DNA from: Nemorincola caseinilytica
GTDB lineage: Bacteria; Bacteroidota; Bacteroidia; Chitinophagales; Chitinophagaceae
NCBI RefSeq assembly: GCF_039540515.1
Contig: NZ_BAABFA010000008.1
Coordinates: 1-64,000, forward strand
Direction: 5' to 3'
DNA: 64,000 nt
Shown: piece by piece, positions 50,358 through 61,280 of the stretch
Layout: the number at the start of each line of letters is the position of its first letter
Numbering within the stretch: the first letter of the stretch is position 1
Position numbers and translations under genes: made by a program
Notes under the pieces: generated by a model
Database searches by the model: none
What the model saw: only the letters and a program-made list of their open reading frames with translations
What the model was told of the DNA's origin: nothing

Positions 50358-52049
50358 TTAACTCAAACCCTCTATCTCGCCGTTTATCAGTTTTATATGC
50401 ATGGCCTGTGGGTCCTTTGGCAGGCCGGGCATGCGCATTATCTCGCCTGCTACTGCCACTATGAAGCCCGCACCTGCATTTATCACCAGGTCGCGTACAT
50501 TGATGGTGAAGCCCTCGGGGGCGCATATCTTCTTCTCGTCGTCAGAGAAGGAGTACTGTGTCTTGGCCACGCACACAGGCAGGTTGCCCCAGCCATTGGC
50601 CTCGAACTGTTTCAGCTTCGTAGCTGCGCTGCCGCTGAAGGTGACCGCGCCTGCGCGGTATATCTTGGTAGCTATCTTCTCTATCTTCACGCGTATGCTG
50701 TCCTCCAGCTCGTAGGTGAAGTTGATGTCCTTCGATGGGTTGTTCTCTATCAGGTCCACCACCTTCTGTGCCAGGCTGGCCGCACCCTCGCCACCACTTA
50801 CAAAACCGTTGTTGATGGCAAATACCACGCCTTCTTCCTCGCACACACTTTCCAGGTAGGCTATCTCCTCGTCAGAATCGTGCTTGAAGCGGTTGAACGA
50901 TACTACCACGTTCTGCCCGAAGCCCTTCATGTTCTGTATATGCCTGCGCAGGTTGGGTGCGCCGGCCATCAGCGCTTCCATGTTCTGCTTCGTTATGTCT
51001 GCTGCGGGTACGCCGCCATGCAGCTTCAGCGCTGCGGTAGTGGCCACTATCACAGTGGCCTTGGGGCGCAGGCCCGACAGGCGGCACTTTATATCCAGGA
51101 ATTTCTCTGCGCCCAGGTCGCTGCCAAAGCCCGATTCTGTTACCACATAGTCGTTGCAGCTCAGGGCCATCTTGGTGGCGAGTACCGAGTTGCAGCCGTG
51201 CGCTATGTTGGCAAATGGCCCGCCATGTACAAAGGCAGTGGTGTTCTCTGTGGTCTGCACCAGGTTGGGCAGTATGGCGTCCTTCAGCAGTACGGTTATA
51301 GATCCTGCTATGTCCAGGTCCTTCACGGTGAACGGGGTCTTGTTGCTGCGGTAGCCCAGCACTATGCGCTCTATACGCGCCTGCAGGTCTTCTTCACTGG
51401 TGGCCAGGCAGAAGAGCGCCATTATCTCTGATGCCGGTGTGATGTCGAAGCCCATTTCGGTAGGTATGCCATTGGCGCTGCCACCCAGGCCCGATACCAT
51501 GTTGCGCAGCGAGCGGTCGTTCACATCCAGCACGCGGCGCCACACTATGCGCTCCAGCGCCTTATCGGTATTGCGGTTCTGGTACTGGTAGTTGTCCAGC
51601 AGGGCGGCTATCATGTTGTTGGCACAGGTAATGGCGTGGAAGTCGCCTGTGAAGTGCAGGTTTATGTCTTCCATGGGCAGTACCTGTGAATAGCCGCCAC
51701 CGGCCGCGCCCCCCTTCATGCCGAAGCAGGGCCCCAGGCTGGGCTCGCGCAGGGCCACGGCGGCCTTCTTGCCTATATAGTTCAGGCCCAGAGACAGGGC
51801 CACACTTGTCACCGTCTTGCCCACACCGGCCTTGTTGGGGGTGATGGCCGTTATCAGTATCAGGTTGCTCTGCTGTATCTTCTGCTCGTTTATATAGTGA
51901 AGCGGCACCTTTGCCTTGTACTTGCCATATGGTATTATATCGTCGGCATCTATGCCTATGTTGCGGGCTATCTCGCTGATGTGTTTCAGTTTCGTAGACC
52001 TCGATATCTCTATATCTGAGGGGAATGACTTTGAGGCTGTCTCTGACAT
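50358..52049 (-). CDS. fhs: Formate-tetrahydrofolate ligase
   Basis: 563 aa, full length. It makes 10-formyl-THF from formate, THF and ATP. The P-loop region is TPNKAGVGKTVTSVALSLG; REPSLGPCFGMKGGAAGGGYSQV and TGDFHAITCANNMIAALLDN are hallmark blocks. It can supply PurN with one-carbon units and links to FolB in folate use. Its TAA stop codon abuts a family B repeat. Confidence 0.95.
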   Translation of the reverse strand: MSETASKSFPSDIEISRSTKLKHISEIARNIGIDADDIIPYGKYKAKVPLHYINEQKIQQSNLILITAITPNKAGVGKTVTSVALSLGLNYIGKKAAVALREPSLGPCFGMKGGAAGGGYSQVLPMEDINLHFTGDFHAITCANNMIAALLDNYQYQNRNTDKALERIVWRRVLDVNDRSLRNMVSGLGGSANGIPTEMGFDITPASEIMALFCLATSEEDLQARIERIVLGYRSNKTPFTVKDLDIAGSITVLLKDAILPNLVQTTENTTAFVHGGPFANIAHGCNSVLATKMALSCNDYVVTESGFGSDLGAEKFLDIKCRLSGLRPKATVIVATTAALKLHGGVPAADITKQNMEALMAGAPNLRRHIQNMKGFGQNVVVSFNRFKHDSDEEIAYLESVCEEEGVVFAINNGFVSGGEGAASLAQKVVDLIENNPSKDINFTYELEDSIRVKIEKIATKIYRAGAVTFSGSAATKLKQFEANGWGNLPVCVAKTQYSFSDDEKKICAPEGFTINVRDLVINAGAGFIVAVAGEIMRMPGLPKDPQAMHIKLINGEIEGLS

Positions 52050-52144
52050 GGTATTTATATTTTGACTTGAAGATAATACAATTATATACTACTCGTGCAA
52101 AAGATATGCTACGGCTAACGGAACCATAGCATAGCGGGAATAAG

Positions 52145-52177
52145 AAGGCCTGCCAGATGTGATATCCGGCAGGCCTT
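52145..52177. terminator. Hairpin terminator after the bacilliredoxin gene
   Basis: Perfect 10-bp stem AAGGCCTGCC/GGCAGGCCTT (52145-52154 with 52168-52177) in the gap between fhs and the bacilliredoxin gene. Confidence 0.75.
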
Positions 52178-52199
52178 GCAGTTATTTTTGCTTATTGTA

Positions 52200-52616
52200 T
52201 TAGCAGTATGTCTCGAAAGCCTGTATCAGGTTGGCGGCTATCATCTGTGCCGAGCGGCCCTCTATGTTGTGACGCTCTATCATATGCACCACCTTGCCGT
52301 CCTTCAGCAGGGCTATGGCAGGCGATGATGGCGGGTATGGCAGGAGATAGTGGTCGCGTGCATGCTTCACGGCATCGGTATCAAAGCCCGCAAAGCTGGT
52401 GGTGAGGCGGTCGGGTACCTTGGCAGCGTTCTTTACGGCCATCAGTACACCGGGCCTGGCAGTACCTGCAGAGCAGCCACATACACTATTTATCATCAGC
52501 AGGGTGGTACCGGCTTGTTTCAATGCGTTATCTACCTGCTCGGCCGACAACAACTCTGAGAACCCCTGTGTGGTCAGCTCGGCCTTCATAGGGGCTACTA
52601 TCTGTTCTGGATACAT
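52200..52616 (-). CDS. BrxA/BrxB-family bacilliredoxin
   Basis: 138 aa. The CGC redox motif is in INSVCGCSAGTARP, and YPEQIVAPMKAELT at the start and YPPSSPAIALLKDGKVVHMIERHNIEG are typical of the YphP/YqiW family. In Firmicutes these proteins remove bacillithiol from protein thiols. The C-terminus ends in Tyr-Cys. Confidence 0.9.
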   Translation of the reverse strand: MYPEQIVAPMKAELTTQGFSELLSAEQVDNALKQAGTTLLMINSVCGCSAGTARPGVLMAVKNAAKVPDRLTTSFAGFDTDAVKHARDHYLLPYPPSSPAIALLKDGKVVHMIERHNIEGRSAQMIAANLIQAFETYC

Positions 52617-52654
52617 TGTATTTTATTTAGTATATTATGCAACTATTTACATAG

Positions 52655-52662
52655 CAAAGTTA
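52655..52662 (-). promoter_or_regulatory. -7 promoter element for the bacilliredoxin gene
   Basis: TAACTTTG on the minus strand, 38 bases before the start codon. Confidence 0.5.
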
Positions 52663-52749
52663 CGACAAGAAGCATAACAGGCATCTACCATGCTTATAGA
52701 TAAGCTCTCTATGGCTATAAGCGCATGTGCAGGCTATGAGCACACGTCG

Positions 52750-52757
52750 TACATTTG
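52750..52757 (+). promoter_or_regulatory. -7 promoter element for the Sel1 gene
   Basis: TACATTTG, 10 bases before the start codon. Confidence 0.5.
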
Positions 52758-52767
52758 AAGATACCAT

Positions 52768-53682
52768 ATGAGATACCCAACTGTTATATACCTGTTCCTG
52801 TTTTGCTGCCCGTTTATATCTGCAGCCAGGCAAAGCATGGCCGACAGCCTTATGACCCTGATGAAAGTACCACCGCCGCCCAAGCCCGATAAGACACAGG
52901 CATTGGAGATATACGAACGCCGTGGCGCCGAGGGCAATGTAAATGCCATGATAGATGCCGGCCTGCTGTATGAGCGTGGCGATGGCATACCGCAAGACGA
53001 CAAAAAGGCCATAGAGTGGTTTCAGCGCGCGGCCGACAAAAAACATGTATGGGGCTATTGCGACCTGGGCCATGTGTACCGCAAAGGAAGAGGCACGGAT
53101 ACTAACTCTGCCCTGGCCATGACGCTATTCCTTAAAGCCGCAGATATGCGCAATGCCAACGCCATGAGCCAGATAGGGCAGATGTATGCCTATGGCGAGG
53201 GGGTAAAACAGGACGATAAAGATGCGCTGCACTGGTTCATAATGTCGGCAAAGGAGGGCACAGAGCCGTGGGCCATGATACATATAGGCCGCTGGTACCG
53301 CGATGGCAGGGCCGTACCGCGCGATCCTGCCCGGGCGCTGGAGTGGTTCACGAAGGCGGCAGATAAAGGCAATAGTGATGCCATGAACGATATAGGCGAC
53401 CTCTTTAACAGCGATAGCAGCGGAATGACGGACAGGTACAAGGCCATGGAATGGTACACCCGCGCCGCCCTGAAAGGCGATACAGATGGGCTGAACAGTG
53501 TGGCGTGGAAATACCGCATGGGCGAGGGTGGGGTAAAGAAGGACAATGAAAGGGCCGTGATACTCTACAGGGCATCGGTATGGCGGGGCTGCAGGGGGGC
53601 AAAAAAGCACCTGGCCGACATGTACAAAAAGGCCCAGGTACCCGAAAAATACCGGAAGGAGATAGGTATACTTATGAAATAG
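52768..53682 (+). CDS. Sel1-repeat secreted protein
   Basis: 304 aa. Signal peptide (YPTVIYLFLFCCPFISAA), then at least six Sel1-type helical repeats of 36-40 residues, for example AMSQIGQMYAYGEGVKQDDKDALHWF and AMIHIGRWYRDGRAVPRD. These form a protein-binding solenoid in the periplasm; no enzymatic domain is present. Partner unknown. Confidence 0.85.
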   Translation: MRYPTVIYLFLFCCPFISAARQSMADSLMTLMKVPPPPKPDKTQALEIYERRGAEGNVNAMIDAGLLYERGDGIPQDDKKAIEWFQRAADKKHVWGYCDLGHVYRKGRGTDTNSALAMTLFLKAADMRNANAMSQIGQMYAYGEGVKQDDKDALHWFIMSAKEGTEPWAMIHIGRWYRDGRAVPRDPARALEWFTKAADKGNSDAMNDIGDLFNSDSSGMTDRYKAMEWYTRAALKGDTDGLNSVAWKYRMGEGGVKKDNERAVILYRASVWRGCRGAKKHLADMYKKAQVPEKYRKEIGILMK

Positions 53683-53721
53683 CACCCCCAATTTCCCTTT
53701 CCGCTTTTAATTTTTTTAAAA

Positions 53722-53729
53722 TACCTTTG
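53722..53729 (+). promoter_or_regulatory. -7 promoter element for the aldolase gene
   Basis: TACCTTTG, 27 bases before the start codon at 53757. Confidence 0.65.
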
Positions 53730-53756
53730 CACCCGAATATTAAAAATTTAACCATA

Positions 53757-54815
<1,059 letters not shown>

Positions 54816-54840
54816 TAACGTACCATACGCATACACATAA

Positions 54841-54876
54841 AGAGAGGGGCCGCATCAGTGATGCGGCCCCCTCTTG
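54841..54876. terminator. Bidirectional terminator after the aldolase gene
   Basis: GC-rich hairpin GGGGCCGCAT/ATGCGGCCCC (54846-54855 with 54861-54870), extended by AAGAG/CTCTT at its base. Confidence 0.85.
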
Positions 54877-54896
54877 CATTTGGTCAGGGATCATTA

Positions 54897-55418
54897 TTAC
54901 TTTCTCACCATTTCCCAAAGCACCACACCTACGGTAACAGATACGTTCAGTGAATGCTTGGAGCCCCATTGAGGTATCTCTATACATGCATCTGCCAGCG
55001 AGAGTGCGGCATCGCTCACCCCGGTGACCTCGTTGCCGAACACAAGTGCGGTACGCTCATACCTTCCTCCGGCACCGGTAAGCGATATGCTGTTGTGCGC
55101 CTGTTCTACTGCTGCTATAGTATACCCTTTAGCTCGCGCTGCCGCTATGGCCTCGTTCACCGTAGCGAAATGTCGCCATGCTACTGTATCGGTAGCGCCG
55201 AGAGCGGTCTTGTGTATATCGCGGTGCGGTGGCTGTGGGGTGTAGCCGCACAGGTACAGCTCCTCTACCGCAAAGGCATCGCAGGTGCGGAACACAGATC
55301 CTACGTTCTGCATACTGCGTACATCGTCCAGTATCACTATGAGCGGATGTTTGGGTGCAGCCCTCTGCTCTTCGGCAGAGGGACGACCCAGTTCGTCCAT
55401 TGTCTTGCGTTGTATCAC
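54897..55418 (-). CDS. SpoU/TrmH-family RNA 2'-O-methyltransferase
   Basis: 173 aa SPOUT fold without extra domains. Motif 1 is LDDVRSMQNVGSVFRTCDAF, motif 2 LVFGNEVTGVSD, motif 3 CIEIPQWGSKHSLNVSVTVGVVLWE; the deep knot that binds SAM is complete. Substrate tRNA or rRNA position cannot be told. Start is GTG at 55418 or ATG at 55400. Confidence 0.88.
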   Translation of the reverse strand: MIQRKTMDELGRPSAEEQRAAPKHPLIVILDDVRSMQNVGSVFRTCDAFAVEELYLCGYTPQPPHRDIHKTALGATDTVAWRHFATVNEAIAAARAKGYTIAAVEQAHNSISLTGAGGRYERTALVFGNEVTGVSDAALSLADACIEIPQWGSKHSLNVSVTVGVVLWEMVRK

Positions 55419-55481
55419 TTGCTAAGGAAGTAATTGGTTTAAAAAGGTAATTAGTTAAAAGGTCAATAGGGCTGAGGCATA

Positions 55482-58400
55482 CTACTCTCCCGTATTCACC
55501 TGCACCTTGTATACCTCGGGGCGGGCCGTATTGATGGGTATGCCTAATGCCTCGTAGATATAATCCTGCGCTACGGTGCGTACACTCAGCTTGTTGATCT
55601 TGGTGTTGGAGCTGGAAGGATGTACCCTGTTTGACAGGAAGACGAACACCACACCACTTGCCGGATCGGCCCAGACACAGGTACCGGTAAAGCCCTGGTG
55701 ACCAAATGTGAGCGCGCTCCACCTGTCACCTGCTCCACCGCCATTATCGGCCTCGGGCAATGCCTTGTCGAAACCCAGGCCACGGTGACTGAGCTTGCTG
55801 CCATATGCCGTGAACTTGTCTACGGTGCTTGCCCTGAAATAGGTCTTGCCTGCGTAAACGCCTTTGTTCATCAGCATCTGGAAGATAACGGCCACATCGT
55901 TCGCCGTAGCGAAAAGACCGGCATGACCACCTACACCGCCCAGCATGGCCGCGCCGGGGTCGTGTACATAACCGCAGAGCACACCGGGCCTGAAGCCGGT
56001 CTCTATCTCTGTGGGTGCTATATTGGTGGCGTTCATATACCGCAGTGGGTTGTACATGATGTTCTTCAGTCTTAGCGGCTTGTAGAACTCATCCTCGGCA
56101 TAGCGGTCTATAGGTTTGCCTGTTATCTCCTTTATTATAGCCGCCAGAAAGTAGAAGTCCAGATCGCTGTATACCATCTTGCCCTTGTTATCAAGCTTGC
56201 TGTCGTATATCTGCTGCCACATGGTATCTACATAGTCATCGCGCAGGAAAACGGTGTTGCATACCTGTACCGAGTAACCGGGCTGTTTGGTACTGCGGTA
56301 GTGGTCGGGCTTTATCTTACCACTCTTGTCTACCACATCTTTGTAGAAGGGTATCCAGCCTTTCAGCCCGGCCTGGTGCAGCAGCAGGTCCTTTATCTTT
56401 ATATTGGCCTTGTTGGTTCCGCGTGCCTGCGGCAGGTGGTCGGCAATGGTACTGTTCAGGTCTAGTTTTCCCTGCTCGTACAGCCGCATCACCGCAAGGG
56501 TGGTAGAGAGTACCTTGGTGCAAGATGCCACATCGTACATAGTATTGGCATCTACCTTCTTATGCTTCTCGTAATCGAGGTAGCCAAAGGCCTTGTCATA
56601 GAACACATTACCATTGCGCGCTGCCAGTACGCGGCAGCCTGGGAACACACCCTGTGCTATACAGCGCGCCATGAACATATCCAGCTTATCGAGCGAGGCC
56701 TGCTCTACCACACCTGCCTCGCCAGGGAAGGCAGGCCGCAGCACTGCTGATGGTTCTTTCAACTTCACCTTCAGTGCGAATGGTGACGGGCATACACTCT
56801 GGCCATCGGCACATGCGGTGACGGGCAGCTTGCCTTTGGGCTTCAGCTTCTTCAGCAACACTTTGGCCATAGTAAGCTGCGTAAGTGTATCATCCTCGTA
56901 ACCCACCAGCACCGAGCCCGCACCGCAGAAGTATTGTGTGGCATATGCATTGCCCATCAGCACTATCATCACATTGCGCATACAGGCAGCCTGCTGCAGG
57001 AAGGCTATCCCCTCGTCGCCTATGCCATAGTTGCCACCGGGCGTGAAGTTCATGCTATGCACAGCTACTATGACGGTGCTGTACTGAGACAGTTCTTCCA
57101 GTATCTCCTGCGCACGGTCTGCGCCAGAACCTTTGGGCAGCCAGTGTGCCTTTACATTGTCGAAACGGTCCTCCAGCGCTTCGTATAGTGGTGTGGATGT
57201 AGACGCATTGATGCCCACATAGCCTATGCGCATGGTCTCGTTCAGCTTCTTCAGTACCTGGTTGTCGTCCTTTACCAGGGTAATGGCTGCACGGGCCGTA
57301 CGCGCACGAATGCTATCGGTGGTCTCGTTCAGGTCTGCTACTATGTTCCTTGTCTCTATCTTCTTCCACGATGACAGGCCTGCATCGTACTTCGCGCCCA
57401 GTATCTTTTTTACGCTTTCTTCCAGTCGATCCATGGGTATGGTACCACTATCTATAGCACCCTTTATGCGGGCTATGGCAGCGGGTACATCCTGCGGAAA
57501 GAGCAGTATATCATTGCCTGCAGCAAAAGCACGCAGGTCGGCCTCGCCGGGCTCGAAGTAATTGGTAAGCCCCTTCATGTTCAGCGCATCGGTGATGACA
57601 AGCCCATCGTAATGCAACCTGTTCTTCAGCAGGCCCGTGATAGTAGCATATGACAGCGTAGTAGGCAGGTGCGGCGTACCCTCTATGGATGGCACTTCCA
57701 GGTGGGCCACCATTATGCTCTTTACCTTCTCTGCTATCACCTGGCGGAAGGGGAAAAGTTCTACAGAATCGAGCTGACTGACGGAGCGCGATATAAGTGG
57801 CAGATCGGCATGAGAATCGGTACTGGTATTGCCATGCCCGGGAAAGTGCTTGGCACAGGCCATAACGCCATTCTTCTGCAGGCCGCGTACATATGCGCGG
57901 CCCATACGCGCTACCTGTGTCTTCTCCTCGCCAAATGAACGTGAGTTGATGACAGGATTGGCAGGGTTGTTGTTCACATCCACATCGGGGGCGAAGTTGA
58001 TGTGCATGCCCAGCCTCTTGAACTGTTTGGCGATAGCCGCAGCCATACGCGATACTATGCCTGTATCGCGTGTAGCGCCCAGCATCATTTGCCGGGGCAT
58101 GGGCTTCACACTATCAAGGCGCATACCTACACCCCATTCGGCATCCATACCTATGAGCAGGGGCACATTGGCCATGCCCTGATACTTGTTTGTAAGCAGG
58201 GCCTGCCGCGCAGGGCCGCCCTGCATGAATATAAGGCCACCTACCTGGTGGTTGGCGAGCAGCTCGGTCACCTTATCCTCGTTATAGTTCTTACCACCCG
58301 AATAGGCGCTGACCATGAACAACTGTCCTATACGCTCTTCCAACGTGAGGCGTTCATAGACATCATTCACCCAGTTCTCTTTCTCTGCATTCTCTATACG

Positions 58401-58499
58401 GCGCGGCTTGCCCCGGTATACCGGCTGGGCCGCTACTACGCCGGCCATTACTGATAATAAGAGAGAAACACATACTACTTTCCGGAGGGATATACGCAT
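55482..58499 (-). CDS. GH3 beta-N-acetylhexosaminidase fused to a beta-lactamase-like domain
   Basis: 1005 aa. Signal peptide (1-24), GH3 NagZ-type barrel to about residue 360 with KHFPGHGNTSTDSHADLP (217-234) and the nucleophile Asp304 in VITDALNMKG, a linker domain, and from about 620 a class C beta-lactamase/esterase-like domain with SCTK near 670 as the SxxK site. The fusion is known in Bacteroidota and suggests coupled cleavage of a glycan and a peptide or ester, likely in peptidoglycan turnover. Start codon four bases after TATTTTTG: leaderless. Confidence 0.9.
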   Translation of the reverse strand: MRISLRKVVCVSLLLSVMAGVVAAQPVYRGKPRRIENAEKENWVNDVYERLTLEERIGQLFMVSAYSGGKNYNEDKVTELLANHQVGGLIFMQGGPARQALLTNKYQGMANVPLLIGMDAEWGVGMRLDSVKPMPRQMMLGATRDTGIVSRMAAAIAKQFKRLGMHINFAPDVDVNNNPANPVINSRSFGEEKTQVARMGRAYVRGLQKNGVMACAKHFPGHGNTSTDSHADLPLISRSVSQLDSVELFPFRQVIAEKVKSIMVAHLEVPSIEGTPHLPTTLSYATITGLLKNRLHYDGLVITDALNMKGLTNYFEPGEADLRAFAAGNDILLFPQDVPAAIARIKGAIDSGTIPMDRLEESVKKILGAKYDAGLSSWKKIETRNIVADLNETTDSIRARTARAAITLVKDDNQVLKKLNETMRIGYVGINASTSTPLYEALEDRFDNVKAHWLPKGSGADRAQEILEELSQYSTVIVAVHSMNFTPGGNYGIGDEGIAFLQQAACMRNVMIVLMGNAYATQYFCGAGSVLVGYEDDTLTQLTMAKVLLKKLKPKGKLPVTACADGQSVCPSPFALKVKLKEPSAVLRPAFPGEAGVVEQASLDKLDMFMARCIAQGVFPGCRVLAARNGNVFYDKAFGYLDYEKHKKVDANTMYDVASCTKVLSTTLAVMRLYEQGKLDLNSTIADHLPQARGTNKANIKIKDLLLHQAGLKGWIPFYKDVVDKSGKIKPDHYRSTKQPGYSVQVCNTVFLRDDYVDTMWQQIYDSKLDNKGKMVYSDLDFYFLAAIIKEITGKPIDRYAEDEFYKPLRLKNIMYNPLRYMNATNIAPTEIETGFRPGVLCGYVHDPGAAMLGGVGGHAGLFATANDVAVIFQMLMNKGVYAGKTYFRASTVDKFTAYGSKLSHRGLGFDKALPEADNGGGAGDRWSALTFGHQGFTGTCVWADPASGVVFVFLSNRVHPSSSNTKINKLSVRTVAQDYIYEALGIPINTARPEVYKVQVNTGE

Positions 58500-58503
58500 A
58501 AAA

Positions 58504-58511
58504 CAAAAATA
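58504..58511 (-). promoter_or_regulatory. -7 promoter element, leaderless, for the GH3 fusion gene
   Basis: TATTTTTG followed by TTTT and ATG on the minus strand. Confidence 0.6.
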
Positions 58512-58586
58512 ACCCTATTCGCGTAACTATATACCCACCGTTGCACGCGTACATTCTTTTAAGGTTTCGTTTTTGCACATTCTTTA

Positions 58587-58594
58587 TACATTTG
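58587..58594 (+). promoter_or_regulatory. -7 promoter element for ribD
   Basis: TACATTTG, 15 bases before the start codon at 58610. Confidence 0.5.
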
Positions 58595-58609
58595 ATAATA
58601 TTGAGACAG

Positions 58610-59680
58610 ATGTCGCACGAACACTATATGCAGCGCTGCCTGCAACTGGCGCAGCAGGCCAAAGGCCATACGGCCCCCAATCCTATGGTGGGGGCGGTGC
58701 TGGTGCATAGCGGCCGTGTGATAGGCGAGGGCTGGCACCACCACTATGGGGCCGCACATGCCGAGGTGAACTGCCTGGACAATGTAGCGGTGCAGGATAA
58801 GCACCTCATTCCCGAGAGCACCATGTATGTGAGCCTGGAGCCCTGCGCGCACCAGGGCCTTACGCCACCTTGCGCACTGCGGCTGGTGGCAGAGAAAGTA
58901 AAGCATGTAGTGATAGCCAACAAAGACCCCTTTGCAAGGGTGAACGGCAAGGGCATAGCCATGCTGGAAGGCGCGGGCATACAAGTGACCACCGGCATAA
59001 TGGAGGCAGAGGGCCTGTGGGTGAACAGGCATTTCTTTTGCGCGCATACCCACAAGCGACCGTATGTGATACTGAAATGGGCACAGACAGCCGATGGCTA
59101 TATAGGCACTACCGGCAGGCGCAGCATACAGATATCGGGGCCGGAGAGTATGGCGCTATCGCACAAGTGGCGCACCGAAGAGGGGGCGATAATGGTGGGG
59201 CATACCACTGCACTGAACGATGACCCGCGGCTGACCGCAAGGCTGCACCATGGCAAGCAGCCACTGCGCATAGCGCTGGACCGCGATCTATCGCTGCCGT
59301 CAACGCACCACCTCTTTGACGAGGATGCAGCAACATGGATAGTGAACGAGCGCGATGAAACTATAGCAGGTAATGTACACTACATACAATTACCCTTTGA
59401 TGAGCAACTGCTGCCCGCACTGCTTACAAGGTTATACGATGCGCACATACTATCGGTAATAGTAGAGGGTGGCGCAGCGCTGCACCGCAGCTTCATACAG
59501 CAGGGGCTGTGGGATGAAGCCCGGGTGATAACAAGCCCACTACAGGCCGGGGAAGGGCTTGCGGCCGCAATACCTAAGGGCCATGTAGCTGCATATACGC
59601 AGCAGGTGGGCAAAGACACCCTACAGATATATACCCGCCGTGGCAGCGCCTATAGCTATATACAGGGGCAGGAGCTGTGA
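58610..59680 (+). CDS. ribD: Bifunctional riboflavin biosynthesis protein RibD
   Basis: 356 aa. The N-terminal deaminase has HAEVNCL and the zinc cluster SLEPCAHQGLTPPC; the C-terminal reductase has KWAQTADGYIG and VIVEGGAALHRSF. It converts the pyrimidine intermediate of riboflavin synthesis by deamination then NADPH reduction. The ATG at 58610 is fixed by family length and by a promoter just above. Other rib genes are not nearby. Confidence 0.93.
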   Translation: MSHEHYMQRCLQLAQQAKGHTAPNPMVGAVLVHSGRVIGEGWHHHYGAAHAEVNCLDNVAVQDKHLIPESTMYVSLEPCAHQGLTPPCALRLVAEKVKHVVIANKDPFARVNGKGIAMLEGAGIQVTTGIMEAEGLWVNRHFFCAHTHKRPYVILKWAQTADGYIGTTGRRSIQISGPESMALSHKWRTEEGAIMVGHTTALNDDPRLTARLHHGKQPLRIALDRDLSLPSTHHLFDEDAATWIVNERDETIAGNVHYIQLPFDEQLLPALLTRLYDAHILSVIVEGGAALHRSFIQQGLWDEARVITSPLQAGEGLAAAIPKGHVAAYTQQVGKDTLQIYTRRGSAYSYIQGQEL

Positions 59681-59687
59681 CCCCTCA

Positions 59688-61145
59688 CTACAACTCTATA
59701 CACACATTCTTTGGCTCGGTAAAGAAGCGGAGCGCATCCCAGCCGCCCTCGCGGCCCACACCACTGTTCTTAAAGCCGCCGAAAGGCGTGCGTAGGTCGC
59801 GCAGCAGCCAGCAGTTCACCCATATGATACCGCTCTGCACCTTTGCAGCCACACGGTTGGCACGGCTCACGTCCTGTGTCCATATGGTGGCGCTAAGGCC
59901 ATAGTCGCTGGTATTGGCAAGTTCCAGCGCCTCTGCTTCGGTCTTGAAGGGTTGCAAGGTCACCACCGGGCCGAATATCTCTTCCATATTGGTGCGGCAT
60001 TGCGCCCACAACCCTTCTATGATGGTAGGCTCTATGAAAAGGCCATTGGCACAGCGGCCTTCCAGTTTCACCGGGTTGCCACCCAGCAGTATCTTACCGC
60101 CCTCCTGCCTGGCCAGCTCTATACAGCTCAGTACCTTGTCGTAGTGCAGCTTGCTCACTACCGCGCCCTGGCGGCTGTGGTCGTCCAGCGGATCGCCGAC
60201 GGTGAGCTTGCGCGCGCGGGCTATGAAGTCTTCCTTGAATTTTTCGTAAATGCTCTCTTCTACCAGTATGCGGCTGCCGCACAGGCATATCTGCCCCTGG
60301 TTGCTGAAGGACGATTGCAGCGTAGTGCGCATCATCTTTTCCCAATCGCAATCGGCAAATATGATGTTGGGGTTCTTGCCACCCAGCTCCAGCGATATCT
60401 TCTTGAACATAGGTGCGGCAGTGGCGGCTATATCGCGCCCGGCGCGGGTGCTACCTGTAAATGATATGGCCTTTATGGCAGGGTGTGCTACTATGGCCGC
60501 ACCACAGCCGGGGCCCGTACCATGCAGTATATTCAGCACACCTGCGGGCAGGCCTGCCTCTATGCATATGTGGCTAAGCAGGTAGGCCGTCATGGGGGTG
60601 ACCTCGCTGGGCTTGCTCACTACGCAGTTGCCGGCAGCAAGGGCTGGCGCTATCTTCCAGGTAAAGAGGTAGAGCGGCAGGTTCCACGGCGATATGCAGC
60701 CCACTATACCCACAGGCTGGCGCAGGGTATAGTTTATCGCCTTGTCCTCCATATTGTGGCTCTCGGTGCTGAAGTGCATGATGCCCGTAGCAAAGAAGCG
60801 GAAGTTGCTGGATGCGCGCGGTATATCTACCCGCTTGCTCAGCCACAGCGGCTTGCCATTATCGTTGGTCTCGGCAAGGGCCAGTGCATCCAGGTTGGCA
60901 TCTATGAGCTCGGCTATACGGTTCAGTATACGAAAGCGCTCCTCTACCGGCGTAGTGCTCCATGCAGGGAAGGCTGCCTTTGCGGCAGCTACTGCAGCCT
61001 CCACATCATCGGCATCACTATCGGGCGTGTGGCTGTAATGCTCGCCCGTAGCGGGGTCTATGTTGGGGATATACCTGCCGTTGACGGGTACCTGCAGGGC
61101 GCCTGCTATGTAATTGGCTATATGAGCCGGAGCTTTAAGATCCAT
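59688..61145 (-). CDS. NAD-dependent aldehyde dehydrogenase, muconate-semialdehyde type
   Basis: 485 aa. NAD motif FTGSTRAG, general base in SLELGGKNPNII and catalytic Cys in NQGQICLCGSRILVEES. The ICLC form of the cysteine motif is typical of 2-hydroxymuconic and 2-aminomuconic semialdehyde dehydrogenases of aromatic or tryptophan breakdown, so that role is the best guess; broader specificity cannot be excluded. Predicted leaderless start. Confidence 0.88.
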   Translation of the reverse strand: MDLKAPAHIANYIAGALQVPVNGRYIPNIDPATGEHYSHTPDSDADDVEAAVAAAKAAFPAWSTTPVEERFRILNRIAELIDANLDALALAETNDNGKPLWLSKRVDIPRASSNFRFFATGIMHFSTESHNMEDKAINYTLRQPVGIVGCISPWNLPLYLFTWKIAPALAAGNCVVSKPSEVTPMTAYLLSHICIEAGLPAGVLNILHGTGPGCGAAIVAHPAIKAISFTGSTRAGRDIAATAAPMFKKISLELGGKNPNIIFADCDWEKMMRTTLQSSFSNQGQICLCGSRILVEESIYEKFKEDFIARARKLTVGDPLDDHSRQGAVVSKLHYDKVLSCIELARQEGGKILLGGNPVKLEGRCANGLFIEPTIIEGLWAQCRTNMEEIFGPVVTLQPFKTEAEALELANTSDYGLSATIWTQDVSRANRVAAKVQSGIIWVNCWLLRDLRTPFGGFKNSGVGREGGWDALRFFTEPKNVCIEL

Positions 61146-61149
61146 AGCG

Positions 61150-61157
61150 CAAAAATA
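61150..61157 (-). promoter_or_regulatory. -7 promoter element, leaderless, for the aldehyde dehydrogenase gene
   Basis: TATTTTTG followed by CGCT and ATG on the minus strand. Confidence 0.6.
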
Positions 61158-61210
61158 GGAGGATAAAGTGGGAATGTGATATTACGGAACGCCTGCGCCT
61201 GTGAGTATTC

Positions 61211-61256
61211 GTGCGTTGCGAACGCACTTCCGCTGCATCCTCGTTATAAACGAGGA
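61211..61256. repeat. Two tandem hairpins, REP-like
   Basis: GTGCGTT/AACGCAC (61211-61217 with 61221-61227) and TCCTCGT/ACGAGGA (61238-61244 with 61250-61256), both perfect. They follow the 87-residue gene on the minus strand and may serve as its terminator or be a mobile palindrome. Confidence 0.5.
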
Positions 61257-61280
61257 CGAGATAAAGTAGCAACGCTATTA

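Noticed and set aside
53580..53756. N-terminal extension of the aldolase overlapping the Sel1 gene
   Set aside because: The promoter at 53722 and the family length fix the start at 53757.
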